A stretch of 11,974 nt of DNA from an uncultured Helicobacteraceae bacterium (GCA_903903705.1 CAIUZU010000183.1:1-11974); one strand, 5' to 3'. Shown: positions 1 through 7,474, counted from the stretch's first letter. Notes: a model not told the origin generated them from the letters alone. A program made the numbers and translations.

Positions 1-16
1 AAACAACTATTGTAAA

Positions 17-45
17 GTGTGATAATATTAACACAAAAGGTTTTA
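17..45 (+). promoter_or_regulatory. Probable promoter -10 and RBS of the chemoreceptor gene
   Basis: GATAAT at 21-26 lies 22 nt before the ATG at 49, inside GTGTGATAA (17-25), which also resembles a sigma28 -10 (GCCGATAA). AAAAGG at 35-40 is a reasonable Shine-Dalgarno. Any -35 element would lie outside the window, so the sigma factor cannot be decided. Confidence 0.35.
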
Positions 46-48
46 TAA

Positions 49-1944
49 ATGTTTCAAAACTTTAGTATCCATAAAAAGATGAACTACTTTGTAGGCATAG
101 TGACTCTCTCCGTTTTTGCAGGTGCAATCTCTATATTTTTCTCTATGGGACATATAGAATCTAAATATGACCATCTCCATAACAGCTCTATGATAGGAGG
201 GCTAACTACACTTGAAATAGAAAAAAACCTTAACTATACAAGTAGATTGTCAAGAGATATTATGCTTGGCGGAGATTATGATAAAAATATAGTAAATCTT
301 GAGACTACAATTAAAAAAATTGAAACTAATTTTAATTCACTAGAGAAACTTATGGAGAAGGATGTCTCCTTTGGTATGGTAAAAGAGGCTAAAAATTCGA
401 CTATGCTTTTTTTAAATAATACATTAAAAACTATGAAATCACTAAACCAGCAAATGATTCAAGATAATAAAGATGAAATATACAAAAGTTACTCAAAAGA
501 GTTGACACCATTTGCAAATGCTTCAAGAGATTCGTTTAAAAAACTTGTAGATCTCAAGTCTAACGAATTAGAAAAAGACTCTCTTAACCTTGGGGCTGAA
601 ATAAACTTTTTTAAATATTTAGCACTTATTGCTGGTATCTCTATCGGTATCGTAATGCTTATTTTAGCTACTATGATTAGAAAATCAATAACTTCCGGAA
701 TCAATCAATTCACATCTGTAATCGGCTATGTCTCAAAAGGCGATTTTAGCCATAAATCAAACACACTGAATGATGAAACGGAACTCGGCATTATGGGTGC
801 AGCCCTCTCCTCTCTCATTAATCACACAGAGAGCCTTATGCATGAGATTAACACTGCCATAACAGATGCTTCAAAAGGAATCTTTACGCATAAAATATCC
901 TCAGAGGGCATGGACGGAGAATTTGTTATAGCTATCGAGAGCGTTAAAAAAAGTATAGAGTTTATGAAAGCACAATATGCAAAAGCACAAAGGGATGTTT
1001 TCAACTCAAAAATCAGCACAAGAAGTGTTAGAGTTTCAGAATCGCTATCGTTAATTATTTCAGATCTAAGAGCAAATATTGATGACTTAAAAACTATTAC
1101 AAATGCCACAAAAGAGTCCTCTGACTTAGCAACAAGTTCTCGCAACGATATAGCCGAAATCGTAAATGAACTAAATAGTCTCAGTGAACAGGTAAATATA
1201 AACAACAGCAGTATTGCTGAAATTGCAAATCAAGCTAATGAAATTACATCCGTTATTGAGCTTATCACAGATATAGCAGACCAGACTAATCTTTTAGCAC
1301 TAAACGCTGCCATAGAGGCGGCACGTGCCGGTGAACATGGAAGAGGATTTGCGGTTGTTGCAGATGAAGTAAGAAAACTGGCTGAGAGAACACATAAAGC
1401 AACAGGTGAGATTTCTATATCCATCAAATCACTTCAGCAGGATATGAGTGAAGTCCAAACAAGTTCTGAAACTATGAAACATACGGTAGACGGTTCAACC
1501 CAAAAGATAAGTATGTTTGAAGATACGCTTATCCAGCTAAGCGACGACTCTTCGAAAATGGTTGACTACTCTTATGGAATGGAAAACAGCATATTTGTAG
1601 TTCTTGCAAAACTCGAACATATACTCTACAAATCTCGTGTTTACAACGCTATAGTATCACTAAAAATGTTTGAACAGCAAAACACGCATCAATGTGCTTT
1701 GGGTACATGGTATGAGGGAGAAGGGAAAAAAAGATTTTCAGCGACTGCATCATACTCGAAAATAGCTTCCCCACATGAGACAGTTCATAAAAATGCAAAC
1801 AAAAATCTTACTTATCTAAGTAAAAACTCTGAAGAAGATACTCTTGCAAACGATGTCATTATCATAAATAATTTTGATGCGATGGAAAATGCTTCAGCAG
1901 AGCTATTTAGCGAATTAGATCATATGTTAAAAGAATCTAAATAG
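49..1944 (+). CDS. Methyl-accepting chemotaxis protein with C-terminal CZB zinc-binding domain
   Basis: Transmembrane chemoreceptor, 631 residues, that signals through CheW/CheA to the flagellar motor. Seen in order: an N-terminal membrane segment (about residues 13-33), a sensory region of about 150 residues predicted to be periplasmic, a second membrane segment (about 188-210), HAMP-like linker helices, and the conserved signalling hairpin (about 407-447, containing [19 protein letters not shown] and [15 protein letters not shown]). After the signalling domain comes a CZB domain with the family's zinc ligands in place: His524, Cys549 (in [11 protein letters not shown]), His576 and His580 (in PHETVH). 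From family knowledge, CZB domains in chemoreceptors such as Helicobacter TlpD bind zinc and have been linked to zinc or hypochlorite/redox sensing. Unlike soluble TlpD, this one also has a membrane-anchored input domain, so it may read two signals. The periplasmic ligand is unknown. ATG start preceded by AAAAGG. Confidence 0.95.
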   Translation: MFQNFSIHKKMNYFVGIVTLSVFAGAISIFFSMGHIESKYDHLHNSSMIGGLTTLEIEKNLNYTSRLSRDIMLGGDYDKNIVNLETTIKKIETNFNSLEKLMEKDVSFGMVKEAKNSTMLFLNNTLKTMKSLNQQMIQDNKDEIYKSYSKELTPFANASRDSFKKLVDLKSNELEKDSLNLGAEINFFKYLALIAGISIGIVMLILATMIRKSITSGINQFTSVIGYVSKGDFSHKSNTLNDETELGIMGAALSSLINHTESLMHEINTAITDASKGIFTHKISSEGMDGEFVIAIESVKKSIEFMKAQYAKAQRDVFNSKISTRSVRVSESLSLIISDLRANIDDLKTITNATKESSDLATSSRNDIAEIVNELNSLSEQVNINNSSIAEIANQANEITSVIELITDIADQTNLLALNAAIEAARAGEHGRGFAVVADEVRKLAERTHKATGEISISIKSLQQDMSEVQTSSETMKHTVDGSTQKISMFEDTLIQLSDDSSKMVDYSYGMENSIFVVLAKLEHILYKSRVYNAIVSLKMFEQQNTHQCALGTWYEGEGKKRFSATASYSKIASPHETVHKNANKNLTYLSKNSEEDTLANDVIIINNFDAMENASAELFSELDHMLKESK

Positions 1945-1952
1945 TTTTAAAA

Positions 1953-2321
1953 TTATTCCCAATCATCATATTTTGATTGGGAGTGTTTATCTTTTTTATA
2001 GCGTCTTGCATTTTTTGTCTTATCGAGCTGATTTGAAGCGTAAAGAATCTCCTCTTTTATCTCATTAATATCTTTATCACTATCTTTATAGCCAATCATC
2101 TTTTTAACAAGTTTTTGCAAATCCTGCAAATCTCCTTTATAAAGAGCCACCTCTTCAACTCTTTGTAAAATTTTTAAACTGTTTGTGATTTTTTTGTTAT
2201 AACTCTCAGCCGTAAGCTCTTGAGTAGTCGACAAATATGCCAATACACTCTTATAAAATCGCTCCAATGCCCTAACATAACGCAACCTGTTTGAATTATC
2301 AACTACTTTTTGTGATGCCAT
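1953..2321 (-). CDS. Conserved hypothetical protein, charged and helical, 122 aa
   Basis: I do not recognise this family. The product is 122 residues, soluble, rich in Lys/Glu/Asp and almost certainly helical. It has no signal peptide, no membrane segment and no catalytic motif that I can see. The C-terminus is very polar (a run of K, R, D, H, Q, S and then YDDWE). The ATG at 2321 follows AGGT at 2327-2330, and a TATAAT (minus strand, 2351-2356) sits about 30 nt upstream, so the start is well supported. The gene converges on the chemoreceptor with only 8 nt between stop codons and diverges from the rhodanese gene. Its last codons form half of a hairpin that probably terminates transcription. 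A small helical protein could be structural or a partner of another protein, but nothing here specifies a role. Confidence 0.75.
   Translation of the reverse strand: MASQKVVDNSNRLRYVRALERFYKSVLAYLSTTQELTAESYNKKITNSLKILQRVEEVALYKGDLQDLQKLVKKMIGYKDSDKDINEIKEEILYASNQLDKTKNARRYKKDKHSQSKYDDWE
1957..1982. terminator. Hairpin between convergent genes, embedded in the 3' end of the minus-strand gene
   Basis: TCCCAATCA (1957-1965) pairs perfectly with TGATTGGGA (1974-1982), giving a 9-bp stem with an 8-nt loop. On the minus strand it is followed by ATAATTTT and on the plus strand by GTGTTTATCTTTTTT, so it could end transcription from both sides. The stem lies inside the final codons of the minus-strand gene. 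Confidence 0.55.
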
Positions 2322-2345
2322 TTTTTACCTATTATTTATTTGTTA

Positions 2346-2357
2346 GTATAATTATAC
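2346..2357. promoter_or_regulatory. Palindromic bidirectional -10 element
   Basis: GTATAATTATAC is a perfect 12-bp palindrome. It contains TATAAT on the plus strand (2347-2352) and TATAAT on the minus strand (2351-2356), overlapping by two bases. Each is about 30 nt from the start codon it would serve (2383 plus, 2321 minus), so one element can plausibly drive both divergent genes. On the plus strand it is part of TTAGTATAAT, the -10 style repeated elsewhere in the window. Confidence 0.65.
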
Positions 2358-2382
2358 ACTTAATTATTTATTATGGAGAGTC

Positions 2383-2784
2383 GTGTTGAAAAAAATTTTA
2401 TTGTCGTTTTTATTTTTATCCAGTCTGCTTTTTGCAACAGTTCAAGATCAAGAAGCTTCGCAAGCGTTGATTGACTCAAAGATACCGATTGTAGACATAA
2501 GAACACCTGCAGAGTGGAAAGAGAGTGGGCTTTTACAAGGCTCGATACCGATTATGCTTTTTGATGAAAAAGGAAAATATGATCTCAATGATTTCTTACA
2601 AAAGTTAAACGGTGCGGTAGATACGAAAAAACCTTTTGCAATCATCTGTAGAACAGGTAGCAGAACAAAGATTCTTGCCTCTTTTTTATCTCAAAAGATG
2701 AACTATGATGTTGTAAATATAAAGAGCGGCATACTCTATGCAAAACATCTAAAACTTCCTATCTTGCCATATCAGCCAAAATAG
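2383..2784 (+). CDS. Exported single-domain rhodanese-like protein
   Basis: Rhodanese-fold protein of 133 residues, probably periplasmic. Residues 1-18 form a classic signal peptide: Lys-Lys, a hydrophobic core, and a likely cut after LFA. The mature part is one rhodanese domain with the usual landmarks: VDIRTPAEW near residues 37-45, and the active-site loop CRTGSRT starting at Cys89, which is the expected sulfane-sulfur carrier. The catalytic cysteine is present, so the domain is likely active rather than a structural relic. Possible roles are handling thiosulfate or polysulfide sulfur in the periplasm, or thiol/redox chemistry; the substrate cannot be read from sequence. The start is GTG at 2383 or TTG at 2386. 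GGAG (2375-2378) is 4 nt from GTG and 7 nt from TTG, which favours TTG and a 132-residue product. The gene is transcribed alone from the palindromic -10 element. Confidence 0.9.
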   Translation: MLKKILLSFLFLSSLLFATVQDQEASQALIDSKIPIVDIRTPAEWKESGLLQGSIPIMLFDEKGKYDLNDFLQKLNGAVDTKKPFAIICRTGSRTKILASFLSQKMNYDVVNIKSGILYAKHLKLPILPYQPK

Positions 2785-2790
2785 TAGATT

Positions 2791-2904
2791 TTGAAATTTT
2801 TAAGATTTCTGCTCTATTTTAGCGTCAGAGTTTTAGCTATTTTTTCACTTATTGCACTTATAACTTTTTTACTCTGGACTCTTTTGTATACTATCTTTCT
2901 CTAG
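2791..2904 (+). CDS. Possible 37-aa hydrophobic mini-protein directly after the rhodanese gene
   Basis: Six bases after the rhodanese stop, and in the same frame, a TTG opens 37 codons that end at TAG 2902-2904. The rhodanese stop is doubled (TAG TAG, 2782-2787). The predicted peptide starts MKFLRFLLYF, then is almost entirely hydrophobic with one Trp near the end, as in a single-pass small membrane protein with a basic N-terminus. It overlaps the last 14 nt of the convergent RND gene. Against it: there is no Shine-Dalgarno before the TTG, and T-rich DNA yields hydrophobic frames by chance. Confidence 0.25.
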   Translation: MKFLRFLLYFSVRVLAIFSLIALITFLLWTLLYTIFL

Positions 2905-5900
2905 GCGGTTCAATCTTGTTTACCAGTGCATAAAGCATAGGTAAATATATTAGATTTAAAACCGTTCCCAAAACTAAACCAAATCCCAAAGATACCGCTA
3001 TAGGTTGAAGAAGCACTGCTTGACCGGTTGCATAAAATATAAGAGTGTAAAGTCCCAAAAATGTGGTAAGCGATGTTAAGATGATGGGACGAAGTCTTAG
3101 TTTTGCACGTTGTAAAAATTCCTCTAGTTTATGTGTGCCATGTAAAAAATCAAGCATAATTATCCCATCATTTACAACAACTCCGGCAAGTCCCAAAATA
3201 CCGATTATTGAAGTCATAGAGAGGTTTATGCCTAAAAGTTTATGCCCTATTAGCGCACCCAAGACGGAGAGCGGTATAACACTCATAACCATAAGCGCAT
3301 ATTTTACTTTTGAGAAAATCAACAAAAGCGATATAAAAATCAAAAAGAGCGCTAGGAAAATTGCCTTTTGCATATCACTTTTCAACTGTTCTTTCTTCTC
3401 TTTTTCGCCAAGCAGCATAACATCAACACCACTCTCTCTTACCTCGTTTAAAATTGGTTCTAATTTGTCAAGCACCTCTTGTGAGGTTGTCTTTCTCTTA
3501 TCTATACTAGCGAAGAGAGTTTTAATAATGCTTCCGTTAAGCTTATTTATCTTTTCATAATCCCTAATCTGAATGATTTGTGCAACTTGTGTCAGTTTTA
3601 CATACTTTCCATCACCAAGCGGTATATTAAAGTTTAAAAAGGTTTCTATGCTGTCTTTGGCACTATCTTCAGTTTTTATCTCCATCACACCTCGCTCGTT
3701 AAAAGTTGTTGCCTGCTTTTGCTCCAAAAAATAGGCACTTAACGTCTTTGCAAGAGTTGCTTCACTAAGCCCTAAACTCTCGCCGTAAGGGTTTATTTTA
3801 ATCTTATACTCCATTTTTCCGAGTTTTATATTATCACCGAAATCTCTAATACCCTCTACTTCTGATATTTTCTCTTCTAGTTTTTTAATACTACTCTGAA
3901 GCATCTCGTCATTTGTTCCTGAAAGATTTATCTCTATATCGCTCTTTATAAGCCCGGGCTTATCCTCCATAACACCTAGATCTTCCATGTTGTATTTGCC
4001 CTTAAAGAGCGCAATGATCTCTTTTGCTCGAGGAGAAAGCTCATAAGTTTGCTCTTTACGTATCTTTTGCGGATTGTTAAAATCAAAACTGAAGTTTAAA
4101 ACAGGAGTTATATATCTATCAAAAAAATTTGTAGCTTCTCTATCATAAAGCTCCATCGTAATCATAAAAACACCGTTGTTTCTTTGAGTCTCACCTGAGA
4201 GACTTCTTCTATATCCTATAACAGAAGAGATGGCTTTTAGCGAAAACTCCTCTTTATGTTTTACAAGTTCCTCTTCTATCTCTTTTGAGATCTTATATGT
4301 CTCTTCAAGTGGAGTATTTATACTTAATTTTCCGGATATATAGAGAAAATTTCCGTCAAAATTTGGGAAAAACTGAAACTTCATAGATGTTGCTACCAAA
4401 ACAGTTGAAAGCGGAATTACAATAAAGAAAAAGAGAAGCGATATTTTTTTATAATGCAAAAGACGCAAAACTACACTCTCATAAAAATTTTGCAGAGGCA
4501 CCCAGTTTACAACGTTATTGCTTTTTCTTAAAAACTCATATGAATGAAGCGGCAAAAAGAGAAAACTTTCCAAAAGTGAACCAAGCAAAATGATGATTAC
4601 GGTGAGCGGAATCAACATGATGAAAAGCGCCGTTTCCCCCTGCATCATAAAAATAGGCAAAAATGCTACAACCGTCGTCACTGTTGCAAGAGTAACCGGT
4701 AAAATCATCTCTTTTGTTCCTCTTATTGTTGCATCATACCTGTCCATTCCCTCATCTATATATCGCTGTATATTTTCACTTACAACGATTGCATCATCAA
4801 CTACGATTCCTATAACTATTAGTGCTCCCAAAAGTGAAACAACATTTATGGAGTAACCCATATAGTAGAGACAGATAATTCCGATGAGAAATGAGAACGG
4901 TATTCCGAGCGAAACAATAATGGCAATTCTGAGATTTATAAGAATATACATCGATATAAAAACCAAAATCATACCAAACATAAGGTTTGAGATAATTATG
5001 TCTAGTCTTTCTTGAATCGGTTTTGAGTTGTCTTCATAAAATGTAAACTCTGCACCTTTATAGTTTTTTTGAAGTTTTTCAACATAATCTTGAAGAGTTT
5101 TAGCCAAAACTATCGCATCGCCGCTTACTCCCTTAGATATGGTAAGAGAGATAGTTTTTTTGCCGTTATAAGTTGCCAAAGTGTCTGTTTGCGGATACTC
5201 TATGCTTACCTCAGCAATATCTGATAGTTTTATATACTTATCGTTTACATTTAAAATGGCATCTCTATACTCATCGGCATTAGCTTTACCGTTTGCGGTT
5301 GATACAAATACAAAATTTCCTCTCTGTTCAATATCCCCTACAGGAAAGATATATGAGAGATTTGAGATGGCTTTTTGCACCGCCGCATGGTCTAGCTCGT
5401 ATGCTAAAATCGCCTCAGAATTTAGCTTTATAATCACCTCCTCATTAGAATCACCACGAATCAAGACTTCGCTTATACCCTCGACTTTTGCTACTTTTGA
5501 CTTCATATCTTGTGCAATAACGGTCAACTCACCCACGGAGAGAGTTGAAGAAGAGATTGCCAATTTAATAAGTGATTTTGTCTTTTCTAAAAGCGAAGAA
5601 ACAGGCTCATTCATATCGCTTGGCAAATTTTGTCTGCTTTGTGCAACGGAGTCTTTTACACGGCTAAGGGTCAACTCTCTGTTTGCCCCCTTGCTCAAAG
5701 TCAAAACTATCGCAAAAGCTCCAGGTGTAATGGTGGTTTCACTCTTGTCTATGCCGTTTATGTTGCTAATCGAGTCTTCTATGTCACGAACTGCCATTTT
5801 ATCCATGGTTGTAGCACTCGCACCTCGGTAAGATCCCAAAACGCTTATTTTATCAAGCTCCATATCTGGAAACATCTCTTTTGGAATGTTTATGTAGGAG

Positions 5901-5974
5901 TGGACTCCCATAAAAACGATAAAAACTAAAAGTGCATGGTTTAATCTGCTGTTTTTTATAAAATATTCTATCAA
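2891..5974 (-). CDS. RND-family efflux permease (AcrB-like), no adaptor or outer-membrane gene nearby
   Basis: Inner-membrane proton-driven transporter of the resistance-nodulation-division superfamily, 1027 residues, the normal full length. It shows the expected plan: TM1 near residues 13-30 followed by FPDMELDKISV, a large periplasmic porter region, a TM2-TM6 block (about 330-480), a second periplasmic region, and a TM8-TM12 block at the C-terminus. The proton-relay pair in TM4 is intact (Asp393-Asp394 in GIVVDDAIVV). In TM10, the place of AcrB Lys940 is taken by Asn935 (VVVNDGIIML); related VVND-type RND proteins also carry Asn here. The start is TTG at 5974, with stop codons immediately upstream in frame and no strong RBS. 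It starts 10 nt after the 161-residue gene, so the two are probably co-transcribed and perhaps translationally coupled. No membrane-fusion or TolC-type gene lies within the window, so partners must be encoded elsewhere or be unnecessary. Substrate unknown. Confidence 0.92.
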   Translation of the reverse strand: MIEYFIKNSRLNHALLVFIVFMGVHSYINIPKEMFPDMELDKISVLGSYRGASATTMDKMAVRDIEDSISNINGIDKSETTITPGAFAIVLTLSKGANRELTLSRVKDSVAQSRQNLPSDMNEPVSSLLEKTKSLIKLAISSSTLSVGELTVIAQDMKSKVAKVEGISEVLIRGDSNEEVIIKLNSEAILAYELDHAAVQKAISNLSYIFPVGDIEQRGNFVFVSTANGKANADEYRDAILNVNDKYIKLSDIAEVSIEYPQTDTLATYNGKKTISLTISKGVSGDAIVLAKTLQDYVEKLQKNYKGAEFTFYEDNSKPIQERLDIIISNLMFGMILVFISMYILINLRIAIIVSLGIPFSFLIGIICLYYMGYSINVVSLLGALIVIGIVVDDAIVVSENIQRYIDEGMDRYDATIRGTKEMILPVTLATVTTVVAFLPIFMMQGETALFIMLIPLTVIIILLGSLLESFLFLPLHSYEFLRKSNNVVNWVPLQNFYESVVLRLLHYKKISLLFFFIVIPLSTVLVATSMKFQFFPNFDGNFLYISGKLSINTPLEETYKISKEIEEELVKHKEEFSLKAISSVIGYRRSLSGETQRNNGVFMITMELYDREATNFFDRYITPVLNFSFDFNNPQKIRKEQTYELSPRAKEIIALFKGKYNMEDLGVMEDKPGLIKSDIEINLSGTNDEMLQSSIKKLEEKISEVEGIRDFGDNIKLGKMEYKIKINPYGESLGLSEATLAKTLSAYFLEQKQATTFNERGVMEIKTEDSAKDSIETFLNFNIPLGDGKYVKLTQVAQIIQIRDYEKINKLNGSIIKTLFASIDKRKTTSQEVLDKLEPILNEVRESGVDVMLLGEKEKKEQLKSDMQKAIFLALFLIFISLLLIFSKVKYALMVMSVIPLSVLGALIGHKLLGINLSMTSIIGILGLAGVVVNDGIIMLDFLHGTHKLEEFLQRAKLRLRPIILTSLTTFLGLYTLIFYATGQAVLLQPIAVSLGFGLVLGTVLNLIYLPMLYALVNKIEPPRER

Positions 5975-5984
5975 CTATTATTAC

Positions 5985-6470
5985 TTATAAAAGCGATTTA
6001 ATAACATTGCTTACACCTTGGTGCAGATTGTAGTTTGAAATCGGAAAATCCAAAGACTCATTTTCAAGATTTACGCTATTTCGTGAAAGATAATCGCCGA
6101 GTATCTTAAGATCTATTATTTTATAGTTTTTGCATGTTGTTTCATCAAGCTTTGTTCTAAGCAAAACTCCCGCTTCATTTGATTTTTGAATGGTAAAAGC
6201 CAAAGTTTTCAGACTTAAAAAATCACTCCACCTAAAAAATAGTTCAGGAGTAAGTTCGTCTACGGCTATTCCCTCAGGATTAAAGAGCATTTTTGCATCT
6301 CTAAGCGGAATCAAAACACTTAAAATCGCCCAACTAAAAGGAACTACCCTCTCTCGCCAAAAAGGAGACTCGTTTCTACTTTGTAACTCATTTTCTAAAG
6401 TCTTTAAAATTGTTTGTATCTCTGCACTTCTAAAAAGTTCATAGCTCTCTTGCTTCATATAAATATCCAT
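5985..6470 (-). CDS. Hypothetical protein, 161 aa, first gene of the RND operon
   Basis: Not recognised. The product is 161 residues. It has a polar helical N-terminus, then a semi-hydrophobic stretch starting FWRERVVPFSWAILSVLIPL (about residues 37-56) that might touch the membrane, then a mixed, probably alpha-helical remainder. No catalytic motif, signal peptide or metal-binding cluster is evident. The FWRER...LIPLRD stretch loosely recalls a segment of Dot/Icm-type coupling ATPases, but there is no Walker motif and I do not assign it there. The start is uncertain: ATG at 6470 has only a weak upstream purine stretch, while an in-frame ATG at 6458 has GGA about 8 nt upstream and would give 157 residues. 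The gene ends 10 nt before the RND permease on the same strand, suggesting a functional link such as an accessory or regulatory partner (inference). Confidence 0.7.
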   Translation of the reverse strand: MDIYMKQESYELFRSAEIQTILKTLENELQSRNESPFWRERVVPFSWAILSVLIPLRDAKMLFNPEGIAVDELTPELFFRWSDFLSLKTLAFTIQKSNEAGVLLRTKLDETTCKNYKIIDLKILGDYLSRNSVNLENESLDFPISNYNLHQGVSNVIKSLL

Positions 6471-6487
6471 TTCATCTTATTTATGAC

Positions 6488-6505
6488 ATTATAAATTTTA
6501 GTATA
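6488..6505 (-). promoter_or_regulatory. Probable promoter of the 161-aa gene / RND operon
   Basis: On the minus strand TATAAT (6488-6493) lies 17 nt upstream of the ATG at 6470, and a second candidate, TATACT, sits at 6500-6505. Either would give a short leader. No -35 is obvious, as for the other promoters here. Confidence 0.45.
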
Positions 6506-6507
6506 AT
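6496..6507 (+). promoter_or_regulatory. Orphan extended -10 element pointing into the 3' end of the flaC-like gene
   Basis: TTTTAGTATAAT on the plus strand (TATAAT at 6502-6507) matches the TTTAGTATAAT element in front of the DUF445 gene and is very close to the one in front of the rhodanese gene. No plus-strand gene follows: the longest open stretch from a nearby ATG (6550) is 7 codons. If active it would make an RNA antisense to the flagellin-like gene. It partly overlaps a candidate minus-strand -10, so it may simply reflect A+T-rich symmetry. Confidence 0.3.
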
Positions 6508-6564
6508 TTTGCTTTTATTACGCCAAATATAATCTCAATAAAATTCTTAATGAATCAATCGACT

Positions 6565-7314
6565 TTAGTTTAGTAAAGCTTGCATTCTTTGGCTTGAGAT
6601 GTTCTTTTGGTGCGATTGCATGATTAGAGAAATATCAAGTTTTATATTGTTCTGCTCAAAACTTCCAATCTGTTTTGCCATATCAGTGTCAGACAGTTGG
6701 CTACTTGCTGCCATTTTTTGTGTTGCTGAGTTCATCATAGAGTTTATAGATTTATCAGCTGAATTTACAGCAGAGCTTATTTCACTCATTGCTTGGCTAA
6801 TAGATGTTGTAAAATTCTCTATGCTATCTTGTGAATCTATACTGATATTTGAACTATTTATGCCATCTAAACTAACTGTTATTTCGCTATCTCCAAGAGA
6901 AAAGCTTAGATTTGAGCCAAAAATGGATTTGCCATTAAATGATGCAGACTCTATGGATGAGTCTATGACGTCAAGTGTTGAGTTGAATTCTAAGTTTAGG
7001 GCATCTCTTTGGGTTGTATTTAACGCTGCGTTATTTGAGGCTACACTTAAATCCTGAAGTTTTGTGCTCATTTGAGATACATTTGAGAGAACACCATCAG
7101 CTATTTGCATCATTCCAATCGAATCATTTGCATTCATAATGCCCTGCGAGTCAACAAGTGCACCACTCATCATAGCATGAGCAATCATGACAACAGAAGA
7201 CTCTTTAATGTCTGAGTTTTTACCGCTAGAAATTTTGTTCAAATCACCATCTATTTCTTTTTTATGCTGATTTAGACCTATCATTACTGATGAATTAAAT
7301 TTGTTTACCTGCAT
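6565..7314 (-). CDS. flaC: Flagellin-like secreted protein, FlaC type
   Basis: Short flagellin-like protein of 249 residues. The N-terminal flagellin D0/D1 pattern is clear (IADGVLSNVSQMSTKLQDLS, then a helix ending FNGKSIFGS). The C-terminal helix contains LSDTDMAKQIGSFEQNNIKL. The middle hypervariable domain of long flagellins is absent. The size and the SIDSQDSIENF motif match my recollection of Campylobacter jejuni FlaC, a flagellin homologue exported through the flagellar apparatus that is not needed to build the filament. I therefore infer a secreted or minor filament protein, not the main flagellin. The start is ATG at 7314: GAGGAG (7322-7327, minus strand) is spaced 7 nt from it. The GTG five codons upstream (7329) would begin inside that RBS and is rejected. 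A sigma28-like promoter lies just upstream. It stands alone, with no flagellar operon in the window. Confidence 0.85.
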   Translation of the reverse strand: MQVNKFNSSVMIGLNQHKKEIDGDLNKISSGKNSDIKESSVVMIAHAMMSGALVDSQGIMNANDSIGMMQIADGVLSNVSQMSTKLQDLSVASNNAALNTTQRDALNLEFNSTLDVIDSSIESASFNGKSIFGSNLSFSLGDSEITVSLDGINSSNISIDSQDSIENFTTSISQAMSEISSAVNSADKSINSMMNSATQKMAASSQLSDTDMAKQIGSFEQNNIKLDISLIMQSHQKNISSQRMQALLN

Positions 7315-7341
7315 TTTAAAACTCCTCACTTCATATACCGG

Positions 7342-7369
7342 ATATCATAGTACAAATTGTTTAAATTTA
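7342..7369 (-). promoter_or_regulatory. Sigma28 (FliA)-like promoter of the flaC-like gene
   Basis: Reading the minus strand, TAAA (7366-7369), a 16-nt gap, then TATGATAT (7342-7349) approximates the sigma28 consensus TAAA-N15-GCCGATAA; Campylobacter sigma28 promoters carry CGATAT at -10. The predicted transcript starts near 7335, leaving a leader of about 20 nt with the GAGGAG RBS, the same layout as the promoter at 9132-9157. Confidence 0.45.
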
Positions 7370-7431
7370 AAATTAGGTTTTCAACTTAATAAACAAAATG
7401 CCTTAATCATAATCTTTATATTTCAAAGAGT

Positions 7432-7468
7432 TTAGTATAATCTTGTTTTATTTTTTCATCACAAGGAG
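7432..7468 (+). promoter_or_regulatory. Promoter and RBS of the DUF445 gene
   Basis: TTAGTATAAT with TATAAT at 7436-7441 precedes a strong RBS AAGGAG (7463-7468), which is 6 nt from the TTG start at 7475. No -35 is visible. This RBS is what fixes the TTG start. Confidence 0.6.
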
Positions 7469-7474
7469 TTTTAG

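Noticed and set aside
822-1205. Minus-strand open frame opposite the chemoreceptor
   Set aside because: Antisense of a well-supported MCP reading frame; no RBS or family features.
5181-5831. Long plus-strand open frame (216 codons) opposite the RND gene
   Set aside because: It is the mirror of the RND coding frame, with no RBS, Ser/Ile/Leu-rich antisense composition and no recognisable motif; other open frames opposite the RND gene (3063-3560, 4590-4856) are the same.
2891-6470. Complete tripartite multidrug pump operon
   Set aside because: Only the RND permease is present; the neighbouring 161-residue protein has no adaptor (lipoyl/coiled-coil) or TolC features.
6599-7057. Plus-strand open frame of 152 codons opposite the flaC-like gene
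   Set aside because: Antisense shadow of a clear flagellin-like protein; no RBS and no protein-like pattern apart from hydrophobic runs mirrored from Ser/Asn-rich codons.
7315-7329. Five-codon N-terminal extension of the flaC-like gene from GTG
   Set aside because: The GAGGAG ribosome binding site for the ATG at 7314 lies within it, so the longer start is unlikely.
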